A stretch of DNA of 64,000 nucleotides, taken from NCBI RefSeq assembly GCF_002355535.1, contig NZ_AP017457.1, forward strand, positions 1 to 64,000. The letters run 5' to 3'. Both the position numbers and the translations under genes were made by a program. This DNA comes from Aurantimicrobium minutum. Lineage in GTDB: Bacteria; Actinomycetota; Actinomycetes; Actinomycetales; Microbacteriaceae. The notes beneath the pieces were generated by a model. That model was not told where the DNA came from, did not search any database, and saw only the letters and a program-made list of their open reading frames with translations. Below, one piece after another: positions 1-7,552 of this stretch. Each line of letters opens with the position of its first letter. Position 1 is the first letter of the stretch.

Positions 1-43
1 CTTTACTCAGCCCCGCGCCTTTCGCTTCGAGAGTGGATGACAT
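1..43 (-). CDS. 5' end of a divergent gene leaving the window (partial)
   Basis: Only the first 14 codons are inside the window. Read on the minus strand, an ATG at 43-41 opens a frame (MSSTLEAKGAGLSK) that is open to the left edge. A good ribosome binding site, GAGGAG, lies 12-17 bases before the ATG. The 15 bases at 49-63 around this site are identical to the leader of the P450 gene (4666-4680), and a 20-bp operator candidate lies just upstream at 73-92, as it does for the P450. That makes a real co-regulated gene more likely than chance. Too little protein is visible to name a product. Confidence 0.5.
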   Translation of the reverse strand, partial: MSSTLEAKGAGLSK

Positions 44-72
44 TATTTGATCTCCTCATTGAGTTCATAAAA

Positions 73-92
73 ATCGTTTGGATAGAAACGAT
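73..92. promoter_or_regulatory. Operator candidate A (MarR-type palindrome)
   Basis: ATCGTTTGGATAGAAACGAT is a perfect 7-bp inverted repeat around a 6-bp centre. It matches four other sites at 196, 2523, 4681 and 6035. It lies 30 bp upstream of the partial minus-strand gene and 140 bp upstream of the acetoacetate-decarboxylase-like gene. The likely ligand is the MarR protein encoded at 4785-5279 (inference from co-location). Confidence 0.6.
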
Positions 93-195
93 GTTCCAAC
101 TTTGCCAACAACAGCCAGCTAGGTCAAGTTCAGACTATAACTTTTCTGAAAAGAATATGGAATATTTTCTGCAAACAAATCAGGACAAAAAAATG

Positions 196-215
196 TTTGT
201 TTGGATACGAATGAC
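196..215. promoter_or_regulatory. Operator candidate B
   Basis: TTTGTTTGGATACGAATGAC shares 13 consecutive bases (positions 3-15 of the site) with site C at 4681. It ends just before a TATAAA hexamer (217-222) that could be the -10 element of the gene starting at 233. Binding here would block polymerase, which suggests repression. Confidence 0.55.
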
Positions 216-232
216 CTATAAACTCTTATGTC

Positions 233-1048
233 ATGAGCACACTTAAAGGTTTCCTAGCCCCCAAAACTCCGTCGGGCAACAGCGCCATCATTCCAGAGAT
301 GCCTTGGCACTACTCCGGCACGCTACTGACTGTTGAGTACCTCACCGACCCTGCCAACGTTCGAGCCATCCTTCCTGCTGAGCTAGAACTCGCGGATGAG
401 CAGCCTGGTGCTGTTGCGTTAATTTGGGCTGACTGGCAGTCATGTTCTGATGACTTTGAAGAGTTGCTCGATCCTGACCGCTCGCAGTACATGGAGACCT
501 TCGTCGTCGTGCGTTGCAAGTACGAGGGCGTCACCTACAGTCGCTGCGTCGCTATCTGGGTAACCAAAGACTTTGCCATGGCTCGTGGTTGGTTCCAGGG
601 CTACCCCAAGAAGCTGGGATCGATGCACGCCACCCGTGTATATAACCGAGGCAAGGCAACTCCACGTCTTGAAGCAGGAGCAAAGTTCGGTGCAAGCCTA
701 GCGGCCTATGACCACCGCCTGGCTTCAGCGAAGGTGACGCTAACCGGTCCGGTAGAGAGCAACGGTTTTGTCAACGGTCACAAGATGCTTCACAGCCGCT
801 GGGTTCCTTCGATTACTCCCGGTGCAGGTAACTCACTCGACCAACTCATCACCATGGGGGGTGTCGACCTTGATCTGGGGCAGGCCTGGGGTGGCACAGC
901 TGAACTTACCCTCGGTGATTCGCAATGGGATGAACTTGGTTCACTGCTTCCCGTAGAGAAGATTCTTGGTGGTTACTACAGAGAAGTCGGAACCACCTTT
1001 AATGGAGGAACCTTGGTTGCTGATTTGGGATCTAACCCCAGCATCTAA
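233..1048 (+). CDS. Acetoacetate decarboxylase family protein
   Basis: A 271-residue protein of the acetoacetate decarboxylase (ADC) superfamily. The YPKKLG motif at about residues 124-129 contains the adjacent lysines (K126/K127) that correspond to the Schiff-base lysine pair of classical ADC. The following region MHATRVY and the C-terminal GGYY segment also fit. Family members decarboxylate beta-keto acids or act as aldolase/dehydratase-like enzymes on 2-oxo acids, so the substrate cannot be fixed from sequence. It stands alone, opens the catabolic island, and is preceded by operator candidates A and B. A TATAAA hexamer ten bases before the ATG implies a very short 5' leader with no obvious ribosome binding site. 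The bidirectional terminator at 1077 follows. Confidence 0.8.
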   Translation: MSTLKGFLAPKTPSGNSAIIPEMPWHYSGTLLTVEYLTDPANVRAILPAELELADEQPGAVALIWADWQSCSDDFEELLDPDRSQYMETFVVVRCKYEGVTYSRCVAIWVTKDFAMARGWFQGYPKKLGSMHATRVYNRGKATPRLEAGAKFGASLAAYDHRLASAKVTLTGPVESNGFVNGHKMLHSRWVPSITPGAGNSLDQLITMGGVDLDLGQAWGGTAELTLGDSQWDELGSLLPVEKILGGYYREVGTTFNGGTLVADLGSNPSI

Positions 1049-1076
1049 ATTTGTGCATCTCCCAATCGGTGCACAT

Positions 1077-1110
1077 AAAGAACCCCGGTGGATATCCACC
1101 GGGGTTCTTT
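1077..1110. terminator. Bidirectional intrinsic terminator
   Basis: A perfect 17-bp inverted repeat with no separate loop (AAAGAACCCCGGTGGAT and its complement) ends in TTT on either strand. It sits between two convergent genes and can serve both. Confidence 0.85.
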
Positions 1111-1132
1111 AATGCTTGCAGTGCTGGGCGGG

Positions 1133-2485
1133 TTAGTACGCCTCTGCGTATTCTGTGATTTCCCAGTCCGTAACCTCACGGGTTGCGGGGTCTTCAACAG
1201 CTGCTTCATATCGAGCGATCTCATCACGCTTGAGCACCATGAAGACATTGACCAATTCTTGTGAAAGCTGGTTGCGCAGTGCGTCGTCGACTTCGAGCGC
1301 ATCGAGAGACTGAGTGAAGGATTCAGGAAGAATTTCGGCATCCTCGTTGTCATAGGCCATACCCACTGCATCCGGGGGGCATTCCATCTCGTTGACAATG
1401 CCGTCAAGACCTGCAGCAAGGATTGCTGCAATGACGAGGTAAGGGTTTGCCGCACCATCGCCCACGCGAATCTCGAGGCGAGTACCTTGGCCACGCTCTG
1501 GTGGAACGCGAACCATGCACGAGCGGTTGTCGTATCCCCAGTTCGAGCGGTAGGGGGCAAGAGTGTCGGGGCCCAGTCGCTTGAACGAGTTGATGGTGGG
1601 GTTGGTGAAAGCGGTCAGGGCATTGGCGTGCTTCACGATACCTGCGATGAGCATCTTGGCTGCGGGGGACAGGTTGCCGCGACCATCGTGCATTTTGTTG
1701 ATGCCGTCCGCATCGGTGACGGAGAAGTGCAGGTGGAACCCTGATCCACCCTCATCGCTCCAAGGCTTGCCCAGGAAGGTTGCATGCTTTCCACGCTTGG
1801 CAATGATGTCCTTGACCGCGGACTTAAAGAAGAAGGTGCGGTCAGCAGCATCAAGCGCTTCGCTGTGCCAGAGATTTACTTCGTATTGGCTGGGGCTAAA
1901 TTCGTGGTTTCCGGCAAAGGCACCAATGTTGAGGCTGTCAAGCATGCGCATGAGATGCAGGAAATCACCGTCAGGATCAACCAATGTTCCCGTCATATAG
2001 ACACGTCCTGTTTGACTCAAGGAGCGTTGGAAGTTTCCGTTCTCGTCTTTTGTCGAGATGTAGAACTCAAGTTCTGGTCCCACGACAGGGTGGAGCCCCA
2101 GTGCCTGGTAGCTCTCAATGACCTTTTGCAGTACTGAACGAGGAGACATCATGTTGGGCTTGCCATCGGGATTGAACGCGTCACCAATGACATATGCCAC
2201 ACCTGGTTCCCAGGCAAGGGGTGAAATCGTACTGGGAACAATTTGGGTAAAGAAGTCCTGGAGGCCGTCATTGGCGATTCCGTTTGCTTCGTGGAACTCA
2301 CCACCTGTTGTGGTGGTCCACACGCCCTGGCTGAAAGCGGGACCATTGTGGCATGCTTTGTCGAGCTGACTGACAAGAATGTCCTTAGAGCGAGGAATAC
2401 CCAAGACATCTGAGTACATGACGCGCAGAACATCAATCCCGCGTTCCCCAAGGTCATCTCGAAGTTTTGTCAGATCGTTAACCAT
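1133..2485 (-). CDS. Glutamine synthetase-like gamma-glutamyl-amine ligase
   Basis: A 450-residue member of the glutamine synthetase fold. Visible motifs are GPELEFY (about 136-142) and HEFSPSQYEVN (194-204), which carry metal-binding acids, GGSGFHLHFS (246-255, ATP site), NPTINSFKRL (295-304) and the arginine-rich VPPERGQGTRLEIR (327-340). The sequence is closer to PuuA/GlnA3/GlnA4-type ligases, which join glutamate to an amine (polyamine, ethanolamine, isopropylamine or aniline), than to ammonia-assimilating GlnA. It lacks the C-terminal adenylylation region of GlnA1. Two gamma-glutamyl hydrolase/GATase genes and an aldehyde dehydrogenase nearby support a gamma-glutamylation pathway. Operator candidate D lies between it and the divergent GATase gene. 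The amine substrate is not determined. Confidence 0.8.
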   Translation of the reverse strand: MVNDLTKLRDDLGERGIDVLRVMYSDVLGIPRSKDILVSQLDKACHNGPAFSQGVWTTTTGGEFHEANGIANDGLQDFFTQIVPSTISPLAWEPGVAYVIGDAFNPDGKPNMMSPRSVLQKVIESYQALGLHPVVGPELEFYISTKDENGNFQRSLSQTGRVYMTGTLVDPDGDFLHLMRMLDSLNIGAFAGNHEFSPSQYEVNLWHSEALDAADRTFFFKSAVKDIIAKRGKHATFLGKPWSDEGGSGFHLHFSVTDADGINKMHDGRGNLSPAAKMLIAGIVKHANALTAFTNPTINSFKRLGPDTLAPYRSNWGYDNRSCMVRVPPERGQGTRLEIRVGDGAANPYLVIAAILAAGLDGIVNEMECPPDAVGMAYDNEDAEILPESFTQSLDALEVDDALRNQLSQELVNVFMVLKRDEIARYEAAVEDPATREVTDWEITEYAEAY

Positions 2486-2522
2486 TGCAACTCCTTTGTG
2501 GCAAATATGGTGTCAAAACGCT

Positions 2523-2542
2523 ATCGTTAGGATACTAACGAA
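2523..2542. promoter_or_regulatory. Operator candidate D
   Basis: ATCGTTAGGATACTAACGAA contains a perfect 7-bp inverted repeat TCGTTAG-GATA-CTAACGA. It lies 38 bp upstream of the glutamine synthetase-like gene and about 80 bp upstream of the divergent GATase gene, so it could control both. It shares the central GGATA with sites A-C. Confidence 0.6.
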
Positions 2543-2620
2543 TAATACCTTCGTGCTAGCGCACAGCCAAAATTTCATCGTTATTCTGTGAATACCCATT
2601 CTCTATCCCAGGAGTGCTTT

Positions 2621-3328
2621 GTGAAAGCTTTAGTAATTCAGCACGATCACGTGAGCCCCACGGGCCCACTAGGGCGCCGACTAAAACACCACGGCTTTGA
2701 GATCACAGAGTTTCTTGTTGTCCCTAAAGAGTCGTTCAAAGCGCCCAACGTTACGGTGGATTTTCCCGATACAGACGATTTTGACTTAGTTGTCTTTCTG
2801 GGAGCTCCCTGGGGTGCATGGGATGACAATTGCATAGGAAATTGGCTCACTCCTGAAATAGAGCTGTGTCGCGAGCTCGTCACATCAAACAAGCCAGTAC
2901 TGGGCATTTGTTTTGGCGGACAGCTCATGGCACGTGCATTGGGTGGGACGGTGGCACCTGGACAACATCCAGAGATTGGCTGGACCTATATCTGGAGTGA
3001 CGATCAATCGCTCGTGAGCAATGGTCCGTGGTTCCAATTCCACTATGACCGCTTTACTGTTCCACCGGGAGCTCAGGAAATTGCTCGTAACCCCGTAGCC
3101 CCACAAGCCTTCACCATTAACCGCTCATTGGGCGTGCAGTTTCATCCAGAGCTAGATTCTGCAGCCCTCAAAGGCTGGCTCGATGAAGGCGGTTGGCCCA
3201 GCGTTGCAGAAGATCACCAAGATGGAGAAATAATGCTTGCACAAACCAAGGCTGAAGATGCCGCTGGTGAAGCGCGTACCTATGCACTGGTTGACGCATT
3301 TCTCACGAGAGTTGCTCAGTTGGTTTGA
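2621..3328 (+). CDS. Class I glutamine amidotransferase-like protein
   Basis: The protein has 235 residues when started at the GTG at 2621. This start is chosen because AGGAG at 2610-2614 has ideal spacing; a longer frame begins at 2588. The triad of class I GATases is visible: the nucleophilic Cys in GICFGGQ (about residue 97) and His/Glu in QFHPE (175/177). It is divergent from the glutamine synthetase-like gene across operator D. In aniline degradation a GS-like gene (atdA1/tdnQ) is paired with a GATase-like gene (atdA2/tdnT), so the pairing here is suggestive. A simple gamma-glutamyl hydrolase role is equally possible. Confidence 0.75.
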   Translation: MKALVIQHDHVSPTGPLGRRLKHHGFEITEFLVVPKESFKAPNVTVDFPDTDDFDLVVFLGAPWGAWDDNCIGNWLTPEIELCRELVTSNKPVLGICFGGQLMARALGGTVAPGQHPEIGWTYIWSDDQSLVSNGPWFQFHYDRFTVPPGAQEIARNPVAPQAFTINRSLGVQFHPELDSAALKGWLDEGGWPSVAEDHQDGEIMLAQTKAEDAAGEARTYALVDAFLTRVAQLV

Positions 3329-3345
3329 CGTACACGGCACACATT

Positions 3346-3376
3346 AAATAGCCCCCGAGATCATCGGGGGCTATTT
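3346..3376. terminator. Bidirectional intrinsic terminator
   Basis: A 13-bp perfect stem (AAATAGCCCCCGA) with a 5-base loop ends in TTT on the plus strand and in TTT from AAA on the minus strand. It separates the convergent GATase and P450 genes. Confidence 0.85.
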
Positions 3377-3423
3377 CTATGGAGGCCTTTACTGCGGTGA
3401 GACGCCCGCAGGAGGCAACATCG

Positions 3424-4662
3424 TTAGCGAAGGGTTACCTTCACAGGCATTGATTTGATGCCGTGGATGAAGTTGGAGTGCACAAAGTCCATAGGGCCGG
3501 TGCGCTCCATCTTGTCGATTCGGCGAATGACATCTTCAAACATGATGATGAGCTCAATACGTGCAAGAGCGTTACCCAAGCACATGTGGGGGCCACCACG
3601 ACCGAATGTCATGTGTTCATTTGGCATGCGAGTGGGGATCATCTTCTCAGGGTCTGCGAAAACCTCTGGGTCACGGTTTCCAGATGCAAACCAGGTGACG
3701 ACTTTTTGGCCGGCCTTAATTTCCTTGCCACCAAATTCCACGTCTTTGGTTGCGGTGCGACGGAAATGGTAAATGGGGCTTGCGTAGCGTAGGAATTCTT
3801 CAACTGCCCAAGGGATGTCCTGAGGGTTTTCCTGCAGGTAGGCAATGACCTCAGGGTTGTTCATGAGGTTGTTCATGGTGTGAGCGATGGTCTGACGAGT
3901 GGTCTCGTGACCCGCCACAATCAGCAGCAGGAAGTTGGTGTGGTATTCCTGATCGGTCAATGGCTTGCCGTCCATAGGAACGCTGTTAATCATTGTGGAG
4001 ATGATGTCAGTTCCATTGCGGCCAAGACGCTGACGCTTGAGTTCATCACCGTAAGCAAAAACTTCAAGAGCTGCTGGCGAACGGAAAGGCACCAAGCGGT
4101 ACTTTTCACTTTCAGGGTCGGTCGGAAGAAGATCGGTCAGGCTGGGGTCGCTGGAACCGATCATGGCGTTACCCCACCGAATGATGTTCTCAATATCGGT
4201 GTCTGGGATTTCTAGAAGTCGTGCGAGAACACGAATGGGGTAATCAGCCGCAACATCGTGCAAGAAGTCGAACTCACCCTTAGCGAATGCATTGTCCAGC
4301 GTTGTCGCAGTGAGGCCACGAAGGAAGGTCTCGTACTTTGCAACATTGTTGGGGGTGAAATCATTCTGAAGCAGACGGCGCAGCGCGCGGTGACGAGTAC
4401 CGTCAGAGTCGAGCAAAGAACGACGTGCCTCTTCTTGATCAGGCTCGAGCTCTTCCAGGTTGGTGAAGTGGCTACTGGTGAATGTTTCAGGGTCACGTAG
4501 CACTTTCACAATGTCGTGGTAGCGCATAACAGACCAGAAGCCAGAACCACCGTCTGTTTCATCGCTCCAGTTCACAGGGTCGTTTGCACGAAGTTCGGCA
4601 AACAGATCCCACGGGGCACCGTTATCAAAAACGTCGAGGTCGGCGAGGGAGCGAGTGGCCAT
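3424..4662 (-). CDS. Cytochrome P450
   Basis: A 412-residue soluble bacterial P450 monooxygenase. The I-helix oxygen-binding motif AGHETT is at about 250-255, ExxR (EFLR) at 289-292, and the heme-ligand loop FGRGGPHMCLG ends with Cys361. This loop has one residue more than the usual FGxGxHxCxG. The same 11-residue form occurs in actinobacterial CYP124/125/142-type enzymes (from memory), which suggests that clade. Electrons probably come from the ferredoxin at 9332 and the reductase at 9539. The leader contains GAGGAG before the ATG, and operator C overlaps the promoter. It acts in the cytoplasm; the substrate is unknown. Confidence 0.9.
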   Translation of the reverse strand: MATRSLADLDVFDNGAPWDLFAELRANDPVNWSDETDGGSGFWSVMRYHDIVKVLRDPETFTSSHFTNLEELEPDQEEARRSLLDSDGTRHRALRRLLQNDFTPNNVAKYETFLRGLTATTLDNAFAKGEFDFLHDVAADYPIRVLARLLEIPDTDIENIIRWGNAMIGSSDPSLTDLLPTDPESEKYRLVPFRSPAALEVFAYGDELKRQRLGRNGTDIISTMINSVPMDGKPLTDQEYHTNFLLLIVAGHETTRQTIAHTMNNLMNNPEVIAYLQENPQDIPWAVEEFLRYASPIYHFRRTATKDVEFGGKEIKAGQKVVTWFASGNRDPEVFADPEKMIPTRMPNEHMTFGRGGPHMCLGNALARIELIIMFEDVIRRIDKMERTGPMDFVHSNFIHGIKSMPVKVTLR

Positions 4663-4665
4663 GAA

Positions 4666-4680
4666 GATCTCCTCATTGAG
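4666..4680 (-). repeat. 15-bp leader repeat shared with position 49-63
   Basis: GATCTCCTCATTGAG is identical at 49-63 and here. On the minus strand it includes the GAGGAG ribosome binding site of the P450 gene. In both places an operator candidate lies upstream, so the whole promoter/leader looks duplicated. Confidence 0.6.
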
Positions 4681-4700
4681 ATTGTTTGGATACGAACAAT
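4681..4700. promoter_or_regulatory. Operator candidate C
   Basis: ATTGTTTGGATACGAACAAT has a perfect 6-bp inverted repeat. It sits 19 bp upstream of the P450 start, next to a minus-strand TATATT that could be its -10 element, and 84 bp upstream of the MarR gene. It is placed to repress the P450 and perhaps to autoregulate the MarR gene. Confidence 0.65.
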
Positions 4701-4784
4701 ATAAACAATAATAACCAGAAGTGCTGACGAAGAGTCAAGTCTTACCGCCACAATGGTGTGAGAAAGTTTTTTGGGAATGGTGAA

Positions 4785-5279
4785 ATGACTGGAAGCCACA
4801 CACTCGGCGAAACTGAAGCACGCGTTGCTAACCGCCTGAGTCACATGCAACTCGACTTTGAGGCGATGGCTGTCACTTCCAATTTGTTTCGCGCAGCGAG
4901 TGCTGTGCGCAATCACTTTGAACGAAATGTTCTTGCCGAGAGCGGGTTGAGCTGGACTGCTTTTGTTGTTCTCTGGGTGACCTGGATTTGGGAACCAGCA
5001 GAAACTCGCGACATCGCAGCAGAGGCCGGAATCTCCAAGGCAACGCTGACAGGTGTGTTGAGCACACTCGAAAAGATGGACCTTGTGTTGCGCTCTCGCA
5101 GCACTGAAGATGGTCGACTTGTGTTGGTCACGTTGACCACCAAGGGACAGACCTTGATGGAGACATTGTTTCCAGCCTTCAACCGTCAAGAGGTTGAAGT
5201 TGTTTCACCTGTGGCAGATAACAAGCGCGGTGACTTAGCTGACATGCTGCGTGCGATTACAGCAAAAATCGAAGGCTAG
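4785..5279 (+). CDS. MarR family transcriptional regulator
   Basis: The protein has 164 residues from the ATG at 4785; a GTG at 4758 would add nine. The winged helix-turn-helix lies at about residues 70-121, with recognition helix region ISKATLTGVLSTLEK and the wing RSTEDGRLVLVTLT typical of MarR proteins. MarR dimers bind palindromes of about 16-20 bp, usually as repressors released by an aromatic or phenolic ligand. The gene is divergent from the P450, and five matching palindromes lie in promoters around it, so it is the best candidate for the island's regulator. Its stop overlaps the convergent gene at 5276 by four bases. Confidence 0.85.
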   Translation: MTGSHTLGETEARVANRLSHMQLDFEAMAVTSNLFRAASAVRNHFERNVLAESGLSWTAFVVLWVTWIWEPAETRDIAAEAGISKATLTGVLSTLEKMDLVLRSRSTEDGRLVLVTLTTKGQTLMETLFPAFNRQEVEVVSPVADNKRGDLADMLRAITAKIEG

Positions 5280-5974
5280 TTCTTAGCGGCGAAAGATGCT
5301 GCTTCACTGACAAAACGAGAAAGTATCTCGAGCTGCGCAGCATTGGTGTCGTAGTTATCTTCGGGGTGCCACTGCACACCGAAGGCCCATCCAGGAGCAT
5401 TAATCTTCACTGCTTCGACGTAGCCTTCTGTTGAGCGTCCAATCACTTCCAGGCCAGGGGCAACCTGATCAATCATTTGATGGTGATAACAGGAAGCCTG
5501 CAACGAAGCCGTGCTTAAGCCCAATTCGTCGAGGTATTTCTCAATGGTGACGGGAGCAACATGGTGCTGGTGCGGCTGCTCCATGTGTTGCACAAGTGTT
5601 CCGCCCAGTGCCACGTTCGTGATTTGAAGCCCTCGACAAATGGCAAAGAACGGGATTGAGGTCTGCAGGGCATGTTTCACCAAAGAGATGTCTGCTTCAT
5701 CAGCAAGATCGTCAACGTCGTAAACGTGTTCCGAAGAAATCTCTTGGCCGTATGTTCGAGGGTTGATGTCAGCCCCACCAGGCATCAGCACGCCATCTAT
5801 TCCGCGGAGGCGATCTGACCAGTCGCTTCCCGACACAGGCAACATAGTCAGAGGTTCGCCGCCGGCGGCCCAGACCATTTCTGCTAACCGACGAGCGGTC
5901 ACAATGGCGGCGTATCTCGTTGCTGATGTGCTTTCAGCAAACCTGGCAAGAATGGCAATCCGGGGGCGAGCCAT
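5276..5974 (-). CDS. Gamma-glutamyl-GABA hydrolase-like (PuuD-type) peptidase C26
   Basis: The protein has 232 residues from the ATG at 5974, chosen because GAAAGG is well spaced before it; upstream ATGs at 5980 and 5989 are in frame. GVLMPGGADINP (61-72), the nucleophile in AICRGLQ (Cys113) and QWHPE (His203, Glu205) place it in peptidase family C26 with PuuD. Members hydrolyse gamma-glutamyl amides such as gamma-glutamyl-GABA in the glutamylated putrescine pathway. Together with the GS-like ligase and the aldehyde dehydrogenase it would complete ligation, oxidation and release. It is divergent from the aldehyde dehydrogenase with operator E between them. Confidence 0.85.
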   Translation of the reverse strand: MARPRIAILARFAESTSATRYAAIVTARRLAEMVWAAGGEPLTMLPVSGSDWSDRLRGIDGVLMPGGADINPRTYGQEISSEHVYDVDDLADEADISLVKHALQTSIPFFAICRGLQITNVALGGTLVQHMEQPHQHHVAPVTIEKYLDELGLSTASLQASCYHHQMIDQVAPGLEVIGRSTEGYVEAVKINAPGWAFGVQWHPEDNYDTNAAQLEILSRFVSEAASFAAKN

Positions 5975-6034
5975 CAGCATACCTTTCAAATAAATGTCTG
6001 ATTTATCTTGTGTGACTTTTATATCCTAGTAATA

Positions 6035-6054
6035 ATCATTAGTATACGAATGAT
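6035..6054. promoter_or_regulatory. Operator candidate E
   Basis: ATCATTAGTATACGAATGAT lies in the 112-bp divergent region between the PuuD-like and aldehyde dehydrogenase genes. It is a 6-bp inverted repeat (extended to 7 bp by flanking AA/TT) with the same 20-bp geometry as sites A-D and the TATACGAA core of B and C. Confidence 0.55.
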
Positions 6055-6086
6055 TACTTCAACACGATGATGTGAGGACCTGACCC

Positions 6087-7550
6087 ATGAGCACAATTAG
6101 CGTCGCCGGTGCCGAGATCGACACCCGCCACTATATTGGCGGTCAGCGCGTCTCCTCCGCCCAGACCTATACCAACACCTCTCCCATCGAGGGAACCTTC
6201 CTCGGAGAAATCTCCCGCGGAGGACAGGAAGAAGTAGATGCTGCTGTTGCAGCAGCACGTGCGGCTTTTCCCGCTTGGGCCAAGCTTGGCCCCCAAGGTC
6301 GTGGTGTATTGCTTCACAAACTTGCAGACCTCATTGAAGAAAATAACGAGACACTTTCACAGCTCGAAACAATGGACAATGGTTCATTACTGCGCTCCCA
6401 CCGCCGGGGAGTCATGCCTCGCGTGGCAATGAACATTCGATTCTTCGCAGACTGGGCACTCAACGATCTACACCACGAACCCTTCGAAACTCGTGGTCAC
6501 ACCAACAACGTCAGCTGGGATCCTTCTGGTGTAGCAGCACTGATTACTCCCTGGAACGCCCCCTTGATGTTGGCAACCTGGAAGATCGGCCCCGCGCTCG
6601 CCGCAGGAGACACTGTCGTGCTCAAGCCAGCCGAGTGGACACCACTGAGTGCGTCATTCTTTGCTGACCTCACCAAGCAGGCGGGTATTCCCGATGGCGT
6701 CTTCAACGTTGTGCAAGGCTACGGAAAAGAAGCCGGAGCTGCACTGGTTGCACACCCTGACATCAACCGCATCTCCTTCACTGGCTCAGTTCCCACCGCC
6801 AAGGTTATTGCTCGTGCAGCAGCTGACAACCTGACACCTTGCTCCTTCGAACTTGGTGGCAAGAGCCCCATGATTGTTCTCGAAGATGCAGATCTTGACC
6901 TTGCTGCAGAAATTGCGGTTGAACAATACGACAACGCTGGGCAGGTGTGTCTGTCAGGAACACGTATTTTCGTTCACGAAAACGTGGCAGATGAGTTTGC
7001 GAAAAAGTTTGGGGAAAAGGCGGCAGCAATCAAGCAAGGTGACCCTCGCGATGAGGGCACCGACATTGGCCCACAAATTCACCAAGTCCACTTCGACAGG
7101 GTGAAGGGTTTTGTTGATCGTGCTAAGGCAGAAGGCCAAGAGATTGTCTGGGGCGGTGAACCCAACGAAGAGTTGGGCGGACTGTTCTTCAAGCCAACCT
7201 TGGTGAAGAACCCAACCCCTGGTTCAGAGATTGTCTCGAGCGAAATCTTTGGTCCTGTGCTGTGCATGATGACCTTCAACACCGATGAGGAAGTCATTGA
7301 GAAAGCCAACGGCACAGAGTTTGGACTTGCCGCCGTTGTGGTCTCCGGAAATAAGGAGCACGCCAAGAAAATCACTGACGAGATAGTGGCCGGAACAATC
7401 TGGGTCAACTGCTTCTTTGTTCGTGACCTGCGTGCACCATTCGGAGGTTCCAAGAAGTCAGGCATTGGCCGCGATGGCGGCACATGGTCTTTCGACTTCT
7501 ATGCAGATGTAAAGAACACCGTAGTTTCACCAAATGGATGGAAGGAATAA
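6087..7550 (+). CDS. Aldehyde dehydrogenase, HpaE-like semialdehyde dehydrogenase
   Basis: A 487-residue NAD(P)-dependent aldehyde dehydrogenase. PWNAP (Asn157), ELGGKSP (Glu255) and the catalytic Cys288 in GQVCLSG are present. The C-terminal stretch NCFFVRDLRAPFGGSKKSG followed by WSFDFY is the kind seen in 5-carboxymethyl-2-hydroxymuconate semialdehyde (HpaE) and 2-hydroxymuconate semialdehyde dehydrogenases. It is followed after two bases by an extradiol dioxygenase and then an FAH-family gene, the hpaE-hpaD-hpaG order. GAGGA lies nine bases before the ATG. A PuuC-like role on gamma-glutamyl aldehydes is an alternative given the glutamylation genes nearby. Confidence 0.85.
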   Translation: MSTISVAGAEIDTRHYIGGQRVSSAQTYTNTSPIEGTFLGEISRGGQEEVDAAVAAARAAFPAWAKLGPQGRGVLLHKLADLIEENNETLSQLETMDNGSLLRSHRRGVMPRVAMNIRFFADWALNDLHHEPFETRGHTNNVSWDPSGVAALITPWNAPLMLATWKIGPALAAGDTVVLKPAEWTPLSASFFADLTKQAGIPDGVFNVVQGYGKEAGAALVAHPDINRISFTGSVPTAKVIARAAADNLTPCSFELGGKSPMIVLEDADLDLAAEIAVEQYDNAGQVCLSGTRIFVHENVADEFAKKFGEKAAAIKQGDPRDEGTDIGPQIHQVHFDRVKGFVDRAKAEGQEIVWGGEPNEELGGLFFKPTLVKNPTPGSEIVSSEIFGPVLCMMTFNTDEEVIEKANGTEFGLAAVVVSGNKEHAKKITDEIVAGTIWVNCFFVRDLRAPFGGSKKSGIGRDGGTWSFDFYADVKNTVVSPNGWKE

Positions 7551-7552
7551 CC

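Noticed and set aside
37-246. 69-codon ORF on the plus strand before the ADC-like gene
   Set aside because: It runs through two operator sites and the start of the next gene, and its sequence looks random.
6022-6036. A sixth operator copy (TATCCTAGTAATAAT read in reverse)
   Set aside because: Only the central TAGGATA fits; the outer half-sites do not match.
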